Positions 10,001 to 20,020 of a DNA stretch of 64,000 nt are shown here, in pieces. The stretch lies in the NCBI RefSeq assembly GCF_037325665.1, contig NC_090251.1, positions 27,498,600 through 27,562,599 of the forward strand, in the 5' to 3' direction. Position numbers and translations under genes: made by a program. The stretch is from Littorina saxatilis (lineage: Eukaryota; Mollusca; Gastropoda; Littorinimorpha; Littorinidae). Under the pieces are notes generated by a model that saw nothing but the letters and a program-made list of their open reading frames with translations, made no database searches and had not been told where the DNA came from. Numbering within the stretch: position 1 is the stretch's first letter; each line of letters begins with the position of its first letter.

Positions 10001-12222
10001 TTTGTCTGCTTCACCAATGTCTTTATACCTTATTTTTGTTCTGTTTTACAAAAATTAGAAAACAAAGAATGCCTCTCTCACTGGGCACCCCGTGCATCAA
10101 ACCTGGTTGAGGTATTTGCCAGCGAACATGGTGTTGTACCCTGCTGCTTTAAGAAGGACGGGGAAAGCGCTGGGCTCCTCCCTCGCCTGCCAGGACGAGT
10201 CGCTGCAGCCGCCGGCAATGGAGTTGTTGAGGCCGCGGTGGTTGTGCACGTACTTCCCGGAGAAAATGCTGGAGCGACTGGGACAGCACAGGGGGCTGGA
10301 CACAAACTGAAACAATGTATATACTGAAACAGTAATGTAGCAAATAAGAAACAATGTAGTAACTTGCGAGACTCAATTATGCTCCTCATGGTCATGATAA
10401 AGCGTGTCAAGTTTCGTTCAGAATAGGGATCCCGTCTGTTTTTGTGCGTACTTTTGCTCTTCCAAAATGATGACAAAGACGATGCTTGGTGGCTTGTTGT
10501 CAGATCAGCATTTTATGTTGGTCCTCGGGGAGCATACCGCCTTTTGTTGCATCTTTATCAACCTCGGCCTTGGTCGTCAAAGATGAAACAAAAGACGATA
10601 TGGTCCCCTTGGACCAACAAAAAAGCTGATCTGCCAACAAAGCCACCAAACATCTTATAATGTCTTAACTGTCTCTGGACACAAACTGACCATAGAGGGA
10701 CAGGATCAGGTATGGCTGAAGGTTTCAGAGTCATTGCGTGTTTTGCTGTTCAGTTCAATGTAATACTGGGTATGGATACGTTGAGTAAAGTGGAACGATC
10801 GCCGCTTGACAGAAAAGGAGGAGGAGGAGAAGAAGGACGAGGAGGAAAGAGGAGAGGGCGGAGAATAATGAAATTCAGTTTTAATTAATGTCTTCAGTAG
10901 CAGCAGTGGCCATCTTAGCAAAATTTGCAAAAATGAAGATATTGACCAATATTATAAAATAGAGATATTCAGTTAGGTTCATGAAAGGAGACATTAATAA
11001 ACTCCCTGTTTAACATAGTAACTTAACAGATAAGATACAAGGAACATTTTAGGGGGGCTTCTTCTGGATTTCTAAGCAACTCGTATTTTTAACTTTAAAA
11101 GAGGTATCTCTCACTCTTGTTTGACCCCCGCCTCCCCACTCCTTGGTAATTCTGTGGTGGGTTCTAGTGCACTGGTGCTGTCCTTGTTATTGGGATTGTT
11201 GCATTCTCATCAAAACTCAAGGACCTTGAAGAGATAAGCATTTATTTACATTTTAGACTGGCCTTGTTCTGATCCATCTATCAGAAACTGTTATCTTGAA
11301 TTCAAGATTAAAACCATGACATTGAAAAAATTCAAGGATTAAACGGAATCTTTTGCTCCTGGAGGAAACTTGTGCACACTGAACAAGAATCTTTCAATGT
11401 TTGAGTGAATTAGTAATAGAGAACACACACGCACGCACACACACAAACACACACTAACATACAAACAAACACACATGTACACAAGAAAATTATACCCCAA
11501 AAAATCCAACTTCGCTATTTACCATATTTTGATAGGTGATGCCTTCCTTTCCTATTAGCTGCCTTGTCTTCGCAATCGGAGTCTGAAATATAAAGTACAC
11601 GTCATGAGTAAGAGTTTGTACAAAACAGCAAATATCTCTCGGTGGTTACAAAATATAAAATTTCACGTTCGCTTTTGACTGACAAGTTATTGTCTATATC
11701 CACAATCATTCATCTCAGTTATCATCATGCATGATCTTACAAAGCTAACAAGTATATTTTTGAACTAGCATTGATATAACTTTTGTAAGCTTCAACATCA
11801 TAGCCACACAAGTGACACATCAGTCGTAAGACTCTCAATCTGAATAGCGTACCATCGGTGAAACACCTGCCACACTCTAAACATATTTAGAGTGCATGCA
11901 ATGTATTCCATTACAATCAATTACACAAAATCTAACTTCACGGTTCTGTAAATTTCCGTCCAAAAAAACACCACCATCCTAGGAACACGCACGCTCACAA
12001 ATATTAAAATAAAAAAGTCAGTGGACATCATTTTGGCATGGAACAGTACTGTATGTGCATTCAACACCTATAGACAGAGATTTAGACAAACAGACAGGCA
12101 AATCGACATACCAATCCTCCAAGCTCTGTATCCTGATCATCGGTAAGAACGAAGACGATGTTGGGAAGTTTGGTCGCCACACTCACCCACACACACACCG
12201 ATACCAACAGAGTAGACTTCAT
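3900..12222 (-). CDS. GNS: N-acetylglucosamine-6-sulfatase, 12 exons
   Basis: GNS removes 6-sulfate from N-acetylglucosamine in heparan and keratan sulfate in the lysosome. Exons: 12222-12112, 11582-11523, 10306-10103, 9340-9275, 8273-8175, 7883-7713, 7114-7032, 6756-6638, 6108-6005, 5668-5456, 4605-4495 and 4082-3900. They total 1,524 nt with consistent phases and GT/AG borders, giving 507 aa (human GNS 552). The start [16 protein letters not shown] is a short signal peptide. LTDDQD supplies metal ligands, and [10 protein letters not shown] is the C-X-P-S-R signature, with the formylglycine cysteine at about residue 64. [13 protein letters not shown] and NIDLGPT follow, and the C-terminal region has [10 protein letters not shown] and [10 protein letters not shown]. 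All match the GNS order rather than glucosamine-6-sulfatase-unrelated sulfatases such as SULF, which are longer. Most introns are phase 0. The least certain border is the AAG acceptor of exon 6. Confidence 0.93.
4160..4250. repeat. GACA/GATA then GA microsatellite
   Basis: Simple repeats of gacagaca/gatagata passing into (ga)n, about 80 bases upstream of the exon 12a acceptor in intron 11. Confidence 0.9.
4495..4605 (-). CDS. GNS: GNS exon 11
   Basis: Encodes [20 protein letters not shown], then [17 protein letters not shown]. It parallels human CVCEDAYNNTYACVRTMS...YCEFDDQE, with the cysteines conserved. The donor CAA|GTCAGT is phase 0, so either exon 12a or 12b can follow in frame. Confidence 0.92.
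4606..5455 (-). other. GNS intron 10
   Basis: Non-coding sequence between exons 10 and 11, including a short CA run near 4720. No repeat family recognised. Confidence 0.6.
5456..5668 (-). CDS. GNS: GNS exon 10
   Basis: Encodes [20 protein letters not shown], then PDSVDGQSL...[12 protein letters not shown]...GQGMG. NIDLGPT and DGQSL are GNS-type. Borders are TACAG and GGG|GTGAGA. Confidence 0.93.
5669..6004 (-). other. GNS intron 9
   Basis: Unremarkable AT-rich intron sequence; nothing recognised. Confidence 0.6.
6005..6108 (-). CDS. GNS: GNS exon 9
   Basis: Encodes [20 protein letters not shown], then [15 protein letters not shown]. This matches human [19 protein letters not shown], including the conserved active-site lysine region. 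Ends CAG|GTTAGG. Confidence 0.93.
6109..6637 (-). other. GNS intron 8
   Basis: Non-coding, with CA/GA-biased stretches at 6460-6620. Nothing recognised. The shorter intron 7 (6757-7031) has a C-run at about 6859. Confidence 0.6.
6638..6756 (-). CDS. GNS: GNS exon 8: second metal-binding motif
   Basis: Encodes [20 protein letters not shown], then [20 protein letters not shown]. The SDNGFH segment carries conserved sulfatase active-site residues (Asp, Asn). Both borders are phased correctly with neighbours. Confidence 0.92.
7032..7114 (-). CDS. GNS: GNS exon 7
   Basis: Encodes [20 protein letters not shown], then EDKTFVN plus two bases of the next codon. KHWLI matches human KHWLIRQ. Donor CAACAG|GTAAGAG. 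Confidence 0.9.
7115..8174 (-). other. GNS introns 6 and 5
   Basis: Sequence around exon 6 (7115-7712 and 7884-8174). It is AT-rich with a G-rich run near 7985-8012. No repeat or RNA recognised. Confidence 0.55.
7713..7883 (-). CDS. GNS: GNS exon 6
   Basis: Encodes [20 protein letters not shown], then [13 protein letters not shown]...[29 protein letters not shown] matches human FMMIATPAPHSPWTAA. The donor is CAC|GTAATA. The acceptor GTCAAG is weak, so the first few residues are less sure. Confidence 0.88.
8175..8273 (-). CDS. GNS: GNS exon 5
   Basis: Encodes [20 protein letters not shown], then [13 protein letters not shown], phase 0 on both sides. It parallels human [20 protein letters not shown]. 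NGT is a potential N-glycosylation site. Confidence 0.92.
8527..8995 (+). repeat. Dispersed repeat related to family B
   Basis: Begins 'gagtcacgttcacataaaa' and ends '...tcaagtgactcaaaaaac', with an internal repeat of 'gagcccg(g/a)tc.ctttt/a atagtttccgagaaaa'. It contains gacctgtgacctt-type and ggtcaaaggtcaac motifs and a cggacggacgg tract near its right end. It shares this plan with the B repeats at 42054, 44238 and 49925 but is a separate subfamily. Confidence 0.55.
9045..9263. repeat. GACA/GACG microsatellite abutting GNS exon 4
   Basis: About 220 bases of degenerate (gaca)n/(gacg)n on the plus strand, ending about 10 bases from the exon 4 splice donor. It explains the long repetitive S/V/C-rich reading frames on the minus strand here, which are not genes. 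Confidence 0.95.
9275..9340 (-). CDS. GNS: GNS exon 4
   Basis: A 22-codon exon encoding [20 protein letters not shown] plus GL. It equals human [20 protein letters not shown]. The acceptor is TGTGTGCAG and the donor CTG|GTCAGT. The acceptor and first 10 exon bases are duplicated 67 bp upstream (see repeat 9331-9465). Confidence 0.92.
9331..9465. repeat. 67-bp tandem duplication over GNS exon 4 acceptor
   Basis: Two essentially identical 67-bp units begin at 9331 and 9398 (each 'ggccgccatactgcacac...'). Each carries the TGTGTGCAG acceptor and the first ten bases of exon 4. Only the 9340 acceptor gives the full exon; use of the 9407 acceptor would read YGGPVK and then a stop. Confidence 0.92.
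9466..10102 (-). other. GNS intron 3
   Basis: Non-coding, with a run of about 22 G at 9975-9998. Nothing else recognised. Confidence 0.6.
10103..10306 (-). CDS. GNS: GNS exon 3: sulfatase catalytic signature
   Basis: Encodes [20 protein letters not shown], then HNHRGLNNS...GCSDSSWQ...[14 protein letters not shown] in 68 codons, phase 0 on both sides. CCPSR is the site converted to formylglycine; GKY and the second GKYLN are conserved active-site lysine regions. Confidence 0.95.
10307..11522 (-). other. GNS intron 2
   Basis: Contains a GGA-rich stretch at 10817-10860 and a CA-rich stretch near 11425-11480. A 14-base copy of the exon 3 acceptor region (ctggacacaaactga) recurs at about 10675. 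No gene seen. Confidence 0.55.
11523..11582 (-). CDS. GNS: GNS exon 2
   Basis: A 20-codon exon between a TTTCAG acceptor and ATG|GTAAAT donor, encoding [20 protein letters not shown]. It matches the human stretch TPLKKTKALIGEMG, so a very short exon is firmly placed by homology. Confidence 0.9.
11583..12111 (-). other. GNS intron 1
   Basis: AT-rich intron; nothing recognised. Confidence 0.55.
12112..12222 (-). CDS. GNS: GNS exon 1: signal peptide and first metal-binding motif
   Basis: Encodes [16 protein letters not shown], then [20 protein letters not shown]. The two aspartates of LTDDQD are the conserved sulfatase calcium ligands. The donor is TTG|GTATGT (phase 0). The start is chosen because the signal peptide runs directly into the mature [12 protein letters not shown] motif. 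Confidence 0.92.
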
Positions 12223-12677
12223 GTCTTCGTCTGTCGATGTATTCTCTTGATACCTTCAACGCTTTTTCTATTTCTGTCCCCCCTCTCTCTCCGTTTTACG
12301 GCCACTTACTTTCTACCAGGTGCTTCTCTGTTGTTGTTGAGTGTGTGTGTTTTGCTTGTTTGTAATGAATGTATCAAATAAAGCGCTACACTTAAAAGTT
12401 GAAGTTCAAACTGTCATCACTGAAGTTTCACAACGGCCGTGTGTAGTGTATAATATGAACAATTGATTACCAACTGAACCCATTACGTTTGAATTGTGAA
12501 CAAAGTCTGCAAAACTTCTTATCGTATTTGTTTACCCTAGTTTTAGCCACACTAATGCTTCGACCAAGTTTTTTGTTGTTGACCTTTCCCCCCTGTTTTA
12601 ATGTAAGTCTATGAGGTGAAAAAGGGCTGCGGTGCAAACTAATTCTTTTTGAAGAGCTGTTCTGTCACTCAATTAAA

Positions 12678-12744
<67 letters not shown>

Positions 12745-12896
12745 CTCTCTCTTTCTTTCCAAGACACATTTCAATATTACAAATACACCAACTTTATTTG
12801 TAAAATGTTCATCGGCAAAATGGAGCTCAAAGAAGAAAGGAATGAAGAAAGAGAATAAGAACGAACAAAACAAAAAAAGAGAGAAAGCCAGAGAGA

Positions 12897-12932
<36 letters not shown>

Positions 12933-12957
12933 AAAGTAAAAGAAAGACAGAAAGAAA
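12223..12957. other. GNS upstream region with CA and GA microsatellites
   Basis: The promoter and 5'UTR of GNS should lie here, but I see no clear TATA box or upstream exon. (CA)n is at 12679-12741 and GA-rich sequence at 12890-12932, next to the start of repeat D. Confidence 0.5.
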
Positions 12958-13324
12958 CAAGTCGCGTAAGGCGAAAATACAACATTTAGTCAAGCTCAGT
13001 CGAACTCACAGAATGAAACTGAACGCATTGCGTTTTTTCCGCAAGACCGTACACTCGTAGCATCGTCTGTCCACCGCTCGTGGCAAAGGCAGTAAAATTA
13101 CCAATCCAGAAAAGCGCGGTTGCGCTGAGGAGGATAGCACGCTTTTCTATCTCTATTCTTTTTAACTTTCTGAACGTGTTTTTAATCCAAACATATCATA
13201 TCTATATGTTTTTGGAATCAGGAACCGACAAGGAATAAGATGAAATTGTTTTTAAATTGATTTCGGAATTTTTATTTTAATCATAATTTTTATATTTTCA
13301 ATTTTCAGGGCTTGTTTTTAATCT

Positions 13325-13444
13325 TTCTTTCTTTCTTTCTTTATTTGGTGTTTAACGTCGTTTTCAACCGTTCAAGGTTATATCGCGACGGAGGGAAGGG
13401 GGGTGATGGGATAGAGCCACTTGTCAATTGTTTCTTGTTCCCCG
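13325..13444 (-). mobile_element. 5'-truncated SINE inside repeat D
   Basis: A (cttt)n tail plus the 'atttggtgtttaacgtcg' segment shared with the SINEs at 18090 and 22398. The 14-bp target duplication cttgtttttaatct flanks it at 13311-13324 and 13445-13458. Confidence 0.88.
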
Positions 13445-14748
13445 CTTGTTTTTAATCTGAATATAACATATTTATATGTGTTTGGAATCAGAAAATGATG
13501 AAGAATAAGATAAACGTAATTTTGGATCGTTTTATAAAAAAATTATTTTAATTACAATTTTCTGATTTTTAATGACCAAAGTCATTAATTAATTTTTAAG
13601 CCTCCAAGCTGAAATGCAATAGGCAGGTTTCACGGTATTGAGACATTCTATTGACTGCACAATGTGCTCTGATTTCTAACTTGCTGAACCAATTTTCTCA
13701 GTGTTTTTTTTTATATGCAATGCACAAATGTGTCATTTTGAATACAATTCTGAAAAAAAAATCGTTTGAGTTGTTTTGTTGGCATTTTATGCACATGTGT
13801 TTGGTAGCGATCGTGTGAATCCTGACAGACGCCATTTCCTTCTGCATGACAGAAGCCAACCATTGATGTGAAAATTGAAACGAAAAGGCACTCAATTCAC
13901 ACTGAATGGTCATATTTGATAGCAGAGCTGCAATATCTAACCATACAAACAAAAACAAAAGCACAAATATGAATTTTGCATTACATATTTTGCACACAAA
14001 AAATCGAATCGAGAACTGGAAGCTGTCTGTCCGAAAAACTAAGTCTTCACAGATAAACCAAGTAAGCTTATTTTACCACAAGAAATGATAACATGATTTT
14101 ATTTTGACATTGAAAACACACCTTTATAGTCTGTACTTCATAGGAAAGCATTTACAATGACCGAAATTTCGCGAAATTCCGCGCCGTGTCCATTTCTTGG
14201 AATGTCCGACCGTCGTCTGTCAGGGGTTTCCAACGATCGCTACTTTCACTTTCGTTGTCATTTTCGGGCAATCCTATGCCGTATGTGACATATTACACAC
14301 TTTTCACAGTTGAGGCCGAAGGCGTGATTTGTGATTATTTTTTCAGGTGAGATTTTATTGTTTTTGTTGCCTTTTTGTCGAGTAATATGCCGTCTGTCAG
14401 CCAACGATCGCTACCACACGATCGCTACCTCTTCATGCTCGATCAGATTTTTAGCTTTTTCAATGATTATAGAAGTTTGATTAACGTTTCCTTTGCAGTT
14501 CTGGATCGGTAGGGTAAAGGTATCTAATTTCGACATAAGATCTTGGGGGTACCTAAATCCGACCGATTTTCCCAGTCACATCAATGACGAGGTGCGCACG
14601 TCATCACAACAGAAGGAATGCCATTCATACACGGGACATTCATGAACCGGTTGATGACGCGACTTTACGGACCAATCGTTTTGTCGCGAGAGTTATTTGC
14701 GTCATCGGCACCGCGGCGCGAACATTTGCCTTTCAAGTGTCTTTTAAA

Positions 14749-16587
14749 GTTTTAACGTAGAGGGGGTAATCGAGACGAGGGTGTGGTGTATGTGTGTGTG
14801 TGCGTGTGTGTGTAGAGCGATTCAGACCAAACTACTAGACCGATCTTTATGAAATTTTACATGAGTGTTTCTGGGAATGATATCCCCGGACGTTTTTTTT
14901 CTTTTTTTTGATACATACCTTTGATGACGTCATATCCGGCTTTTTGTAAAAGTTGAGGCGGCACTGTCACACCCTCATTTTTCAATCAAATTGATTGAAA
15001 TTTTGGCCAAGCAATCATCGACGAAGGCCGGACTTCGGTATTGCATTTCAGCTTGGTGGCTTAAAAATTAATTAATGACTTTGGTCATTAAAAATCTGAA
15101 AATTGTAAAAAAAAATAATAATTTATAAAACGATCCAAATTTACGTTCATCTTATTCTTCATCATTTTCTGATTCCAAAAACATAAATATGTTATATTTG
15201 GATTAAAAACAAGCTCTAAAAATTAAAAATATAAACATTATGATCAAAATTAAAGGCACAGTAAGCCTCCCGTAAACCATCACAGATACGGTCAGGCTTT
15301 TACACACAGTACAAACACCCTTTCATTTAAACACTCACCGATTGAGAACATCCTAGGTGCCCTCCGTAAAGAGCGAACAATTTTCAAAGAATTTATTTTT
15401 GCGTGGTTTATCTTACCCCTGAGCCATCGTGAACTCGTGTCATCCAGTTTCCCTTTTTCACAATGTAGTCGTCAGTTAGTCATTTGAATGTGACTCGATG
15501 TGAGCTTATCTACAATAGCACGTTTTTATGCACGAAACAAACGGCTGTGGTTCACAAGAACTCTAGCGATGGCTTTTGACTGTTGAGAGGAACGGCGATA
15601 TGCACTGTAAACCGTCGTCTGCGACGACCCTTGCGTGACCCTGCTTCCGGGCTTTTCTGATCTTGTCTTGATGAAAAACAAATTCTTTTATGATTAAAGA
15701 ATTTTGTAACAAGCTGTCAATTTATTATTTAGATTTTAAAAGTTAGGTCTAGCGCAAAAACGCACCACGGTCCAAAAACATTCTGATAATCATCGATCCA
15801 CGGCTATCGACAGTTTACATCGATAGAAGGGAAGTAACTCATTTTTGACCTGAGTTCAGAATGGGTCCAAAAAGTGTTCGAGACAATCTGCAAAATTAAT
15901 TCTTTAAAAATTGCTCGCTCTTTACGTAGGGCACCAAGGATGTTCCCGTTTGGTGAGCGTTCAAATGGAAGGGTGTTTGTACTGTGTGTAAAAGCCTGAC
16001 AGTATCTGTGATGGTTTACGGGAGGCTTACTGTCCGGGCGTGATTTCCGGTATCATATTCATAACAGCCGTCCCGGCCAGCACCAAAACGAGGCGCAATT
16101 GTTGTTAAGGAGAAGTCCACGAAAATAAATTCTTTGAAAATTTCTCACGCTCGACAGAAAGCAGCCAGGATGTTCCCGTTCGGTGAGCGTTCAAATGGAA
16201 GTATGCTTGTACTGTATGTAGACGCTCGGGGAGCTCTGTGATGGTTTACGGGAGGCTTACTGTGCCTTTAAATTTTCGAAATCAATTTAAAAACACTTTC
16301 ATCTTATTCCTTGTCGGTTCCTGATTCCAAAAACATATAGCTATGATATGTTTGGATTAAAAACACGCTCAGAAAGTTAAAACGAAGAGAGGTACAGAAA
16401 AGCGTGCTATCCTTCTCAGCGCAACTACTACCCCGCTCTTCTTGTCAATTCCACTGCCTTTGCCACGAGCGGTGGACTGACAATGCTACGAGTATACGGT
16501 CTTGCTGAAAAATTGCATTGCGTTCAGTTTCATTCTGTGAGTTCGACAGCTTGACTAAATTTTGTATTTTCGCCTTACGCGACTTGT
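14749..16587 (-). mobile_element. Repeat D', inverted copy nested in element C
   Basis: The reverse complement of the D order: 'gttttaac...cgagacgagggt' side first, then 'cgccttacgcgacttg' last. It lacks the last ~30 bases of the D end. Element E is inserted in it. Confidence 0.78.
15254..16267. mobile_element. TTAA element E (piggyBac-like MITE) nested in D'
   Basis: Outer ends are AGGCACAGTAAGCCTCCCGT and its inverse, flanked by TTAA on both sides (15250-15253 and 16268-16271). A further right-type terminal repeat lies at about 15885-16032, so there is one left and two right ends. The terminal repeats are about 140 bp. No coding region seen. Confidence 0.82.
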
Positions 16588-17816
16588 TCTTCTTTGTTTC
16601 TGTTTTTCGACGGCATAATTGGATGACCAAGCAGGCACGGCTACCTACTAAAGTCGTGTTGAGGCAGGCTTTGTTTAGGGATCCTTCTATCTCCCCCCTC
16701 CCTATGTGAGGAGAGTAGTTAGGGTACCCACAGTCTTTGGTGGTAAGCCTTCAGTTTGTGTGCGTCACTTATGTGCGTGTTTTTTGTTGTGTGTTTTTTC
16801 CACTTAAAATAAAAGTAGATTTGTTTAACATTCTGTATTCATATATGTATGCAATTGATTATTATTTTATATCAAAATGAGTGAGTGTCTTTTTATGAAC
16901 AAAAAAGTGTTCCTTGTTAATGAAACAGGTATCTTGGCTCTTCTTGCCGTTTTCTAAATTAGGGGGTATCGATAGTATAAGTTTATTTCTGCCATTAAAA
17001 AAATGATAAAGAAGTACTTATCTGTTTTTATCTTGTACACACATAAATACACTTTCAAAACATGTGACTTTTGTTAGTGTATGGAGACCTTGAAATGTGA
17101 AAAAACCCATTTTGCCGGCCGGTTTAGGTGAAAATGGCGTTCTGATCAAGGACATCTGCATGCAAACATATAGACAGCCTCAGGCAAGGAACTTTGTTGT
17201 GAAAATCTGTTATATGTTTAAACTTTATGTAAATCATTTAGTATTAGTGGTTTTCTGTCTTCTTTCTGGAGTCAGGCTTGCATCAAGTTTGTTTGATAGA
17301 TTTTCACGTTTTGGGGGCAACTTTCGTTTCGCTTGATTTTCTATGGAAAAAAAGACTCTGCGTATAATTTTTTTCTTTGTTTTGTGTGGTACTGATCCTA
17401 ATTAATTACAATAACATCCATGTTCACAGTATTTCACAGTTTTATGTTTGACTGGAAGTGTGAGAAAATGGGAAATGGCTGAAATCAATACCGTGAAACA
17501 TGCCAATACCAAAGTCCGGGCTTCGTCGAAGATTGCTTGGCAAAAAATTTCAATCAATTTTATTGAAAAATGAGAGTGTGACAGTGCCGCCTCAACTTTT
17601 ACAAAAAGCTGGATATGACGTCATCAAAGACATTTATCCAAAAAATGAAAAAAATATCTGGGGATATCATACCCAGGAACTCTCATGTAAAATTTCATAA
17701 AGATCGGTCCAGTAGTTTACTCTGAATCGCTCTACACACACACACACAGACACCACGACCCTCGTCTCGATTCCCCCTCTATGTTAAAACATTTAGTCAA
17801 AACTTGACTAAATGTA

Positions 17817-18077
17817 TAAAAGAAAGAGAAAGGAAGAGAGAGAAGAGAGAGAGAAAGCACACAAACACTGAGATCACACATGGATAAAAAGAATGATGTC
17901 AACATGTCACTAAAATACTGATGTTATTATCAATAATCTTTCGTTCTCTTCAACATTACATTCTACGCAAGTTTGACAATGGAATGTCTTGTGGTTTGTG
18001 AAACAAAAGTACCATGGCTTACAATAACATACTGACGCTGAGCTTATCAGATCTAATTGCAACTACATCTCAGGATG
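17817..18077. other. Spacer, nothing recognised
   Basis: A short GA-rich start followed by unique sequence; no feature seen. Confidence 0.5.
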
Positions 18078-18089
18078 ACCTGAAGAGAC

Positions 18090-18461
18090 TTTCTTTTCTT
18101 TTCTTTATTTGGTGTTTAACGTCGTTTTCAACCACGAAGGTTATATCGCGACGGGGAAAGGGGGGAGATGGGATAGAGCCACTTGTCAATTGTTTCTTGT
18201 TCACAAAAGCACTAATCAAAAATTTGCTCCAGGGGCTTGCAACGTAGTACAATGTATTACCTTACTGGGAGAATGCAAGTTTCCAGTACAAAGGACTTAA
18301 CATTTCTTACATACTGCTTGACTAAAATCTTTACAAAAATTGACTATATTCTATACAAGAAACACTTAACAAGGGTAAAAGGAGAAACAGAATCCGTTAG
18401 TCGCCTCTTACGACATGCTGGGGAGCATCGGGTAAATTCTTCCCCCTAACCCGCGAGGGGT
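18090..18461 (-). mobile_element. SINE, full length
   Basis: 372-bp element oriented minus, with an (aaag)n-type tail and a head near 'gggttagggggaagaattta'. The target duplication acctgaagagac lies at 18078-18089 and 18462-18473. It is about 98% like the copy at 22398-22760 by eye. Confidence 0.9.
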
Positions 18462-18473
18462 ACCTGAAGAGAC

Positions 18474-18661
18474 AAGAAAGTTCAACAAAACCACACCCTC
18501 AGCAAGAGTTTGTAAATCATGAGTGGCTGAACAGGCTTAACAGGCTTATTCGCCACCAAACAGCAGTCTCAGGACGCTTTACAAAATACACTGAACATTT
18601 AAATTCCACATTTTACACATTAGTTTGAGTCGACAAAAAGTCAGCAGCACAACTACTAATA
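18474..18661. other. Spacer, nothing recognised
   Basis: Unique sequence between a SINE and element I. Confidence 0.5.
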
Positions 18662-19929
18662 CCGTAAAATCCCTAGCAAACGCCCACCCCCCACTTTTGG
18701 CCAAAAGTTGTGCAGAGGGGTCAATACCTAGCAAACGCCCACCCCAGTTTAAAGAAAAAAAGTTTTAGGACAGTCGGCCTCCTATATCTACGATTGGTGC
18801 ACACTGTTCGATGGTTCTCCTTTTTTGGGTGGGGGGGGGGGGGGGGGGGGGGATAAAATGACGTCATGTCCCACAGTGAAGTCGTTCAGTGACGTTTTTA
18901 ATGAGTGTTTAACACTTCTCTATGTTCAGCCATTTTTTGTTTGTTTGTTTATTTGTTGCTTAACCTCCAGCCGACTACGCAGAGCCATATCAGAACGAGG
19001 AAGGGGGGGATGAAGGGGGCCACTTGTCAAGCGATTCCTGTTTACAAATGCACTAACCCATTACTTGTGTCCCAGCAGGCTTTAGTAAAACTAAATTAAT
19101 ACCTACTGGAAGATTACCAGTTTCCAGTATGTTAAAATAGGCTTAACCTATCTACTGCTGGACTTACATCAGAACACTAACAGATTAAACTATACATGAA
19201 TCGCGAGACAAGCGGCAAGAGAAGAGATTTTTGGAAAAAATACAGGTGAATGAGCAAGAAGGCAGAAAAAAGAAAAGAATTCATGAAGAAAAAGAGAGCA
19301 TGACAGGAAAGAGGAACCAAAAATCTACCTAACAGCAAACTAGAAAGCTCCTGCGGTTCCAAAAACAGGAGGGGCCTTTAATTTCAAAACCGCAGTGCCC
19401 CACTGCGGGAATGTTCAGCCATGCCGAAGCACAAATCCTTTACAGTGACATACGCTCGTACAAACTAAAAGCCTTTAAATATCTTGAAAACGAAGCTGCA
19501 GACAATGTTTCTGTATGTGCCCGCGAGTGTTCTTCCAGAAGAAGCTGAGAGTGGAGACGACAGTGAAGACGATGATGTTGACTTGGAAGGACTATAATGA
19601 GCCCACGATCATCAACCCTACCAGATCTCCAAACAAGAGAAGAAACTGTGTTTGTGCTGACGTTAGTCCGAGAATGAGAAGAATCAAGGTCACTTGTGTT
19701 CTTTTTTTTTCTTCTTTTTTTCTAGCACAGATTTATTTGTGTAAACAAACGGTGTGTTTAATTTTCATTAAAATTGCATAAATCACATGGTTGTACCACT
19801 TTATTTCTCTCGTGAAAATGTGATGACACGTTATCTTGCAAAGGGGTGTATACCTAGCAAACGCCCACCCCCTACTTTTACCCGAAATCTGTGCGGAGGG
19901 GGGGTGGGCGTTTGCTAGGGATTTTACGG
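18662..19929 (+). mobile_element. Tc1/mariner-pogo-like TIR element I
   Basis: Terminal repeats CCGTAAAATCCCTAGCAAAC and the inverse, with TA on both sides (18660-18661, 19930-19931). Near 19421 an ATG opens MPKHKSFTVTYARTN and then a stop, which resembles the N-terminus of pogo/Tigger transposases. A SINE is inserted just before that ATG. Non-autonomous. Confidence 0.82.
18933..19408 (-). mobile_element. SINE inserted in element I
   Basis: It starts with a T/G-rich tail (gtttgtttgtttatttg) and has the 'cttaacctccagccgactacg' segment. The duplication tgttcagccat flanks it (about 18922-18932 and 19410-19420). The right copy of the duplication ends with the ATG of the transposase remnant. Confidence 0.8.
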
Positions 19930-20020
19930 TATTATTTATTACCTCCCAAAATGCACAGACAAGTATGTCTAAACTTTAATCACATCTGCATTCTTATGCA
20001 ATCTCATTCTCACGGAAGAT
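19930..20020. other. Spacer
   Basis: Short unique sequence between elements I and K. Confidence 0.5.

Larger units (their letters stand above)
13622..17504. mobile_element. TIR element C inserted in repeat D
   Basis: Ends are GGCAGGTTTCACGGTATTGA at 13622 and its near-perfect inverse at 17485-17504 (one mismatch). The 4-bp duplication AATA is at 13618-13621 and 17505-17508. The D sequence is restored when C plus one AATA is removed. No transposase frame survives. A 4-bp duplication fits Sola1- or Chapaev-like groups, but the superfamily is not decided. A reversed D copy sits inside it. Confidence 0.8.
12958..17816 (+). mobile_element. Repeat D, outer copy, split by element C
   Basis: The left half is 12958-13621, starting caagtcgcgtaaggcg...acatttagtcaagc. 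The right half is 17505-17816, ending ...gtcaaaacttgactaaatgt. Both halves match, in order, the inverted copy D' at 14749-16587. Joined at aata they form one uninterrupted element of about 1 kb without its insertions. I know this family from memory as abundant in periwinkles; its class is unclear to me. Confidence 0.75.

Noticed and set aside
10670-10710. Second acceptor-like copy of GNS exon 3 upstream
   Set aside because: Only about 14 bases match and no coding sequence follows.
17097-17336. 79-codon frame inside element C
   Set aside because: No domain; AT-rich and with no start context or relatives seen.
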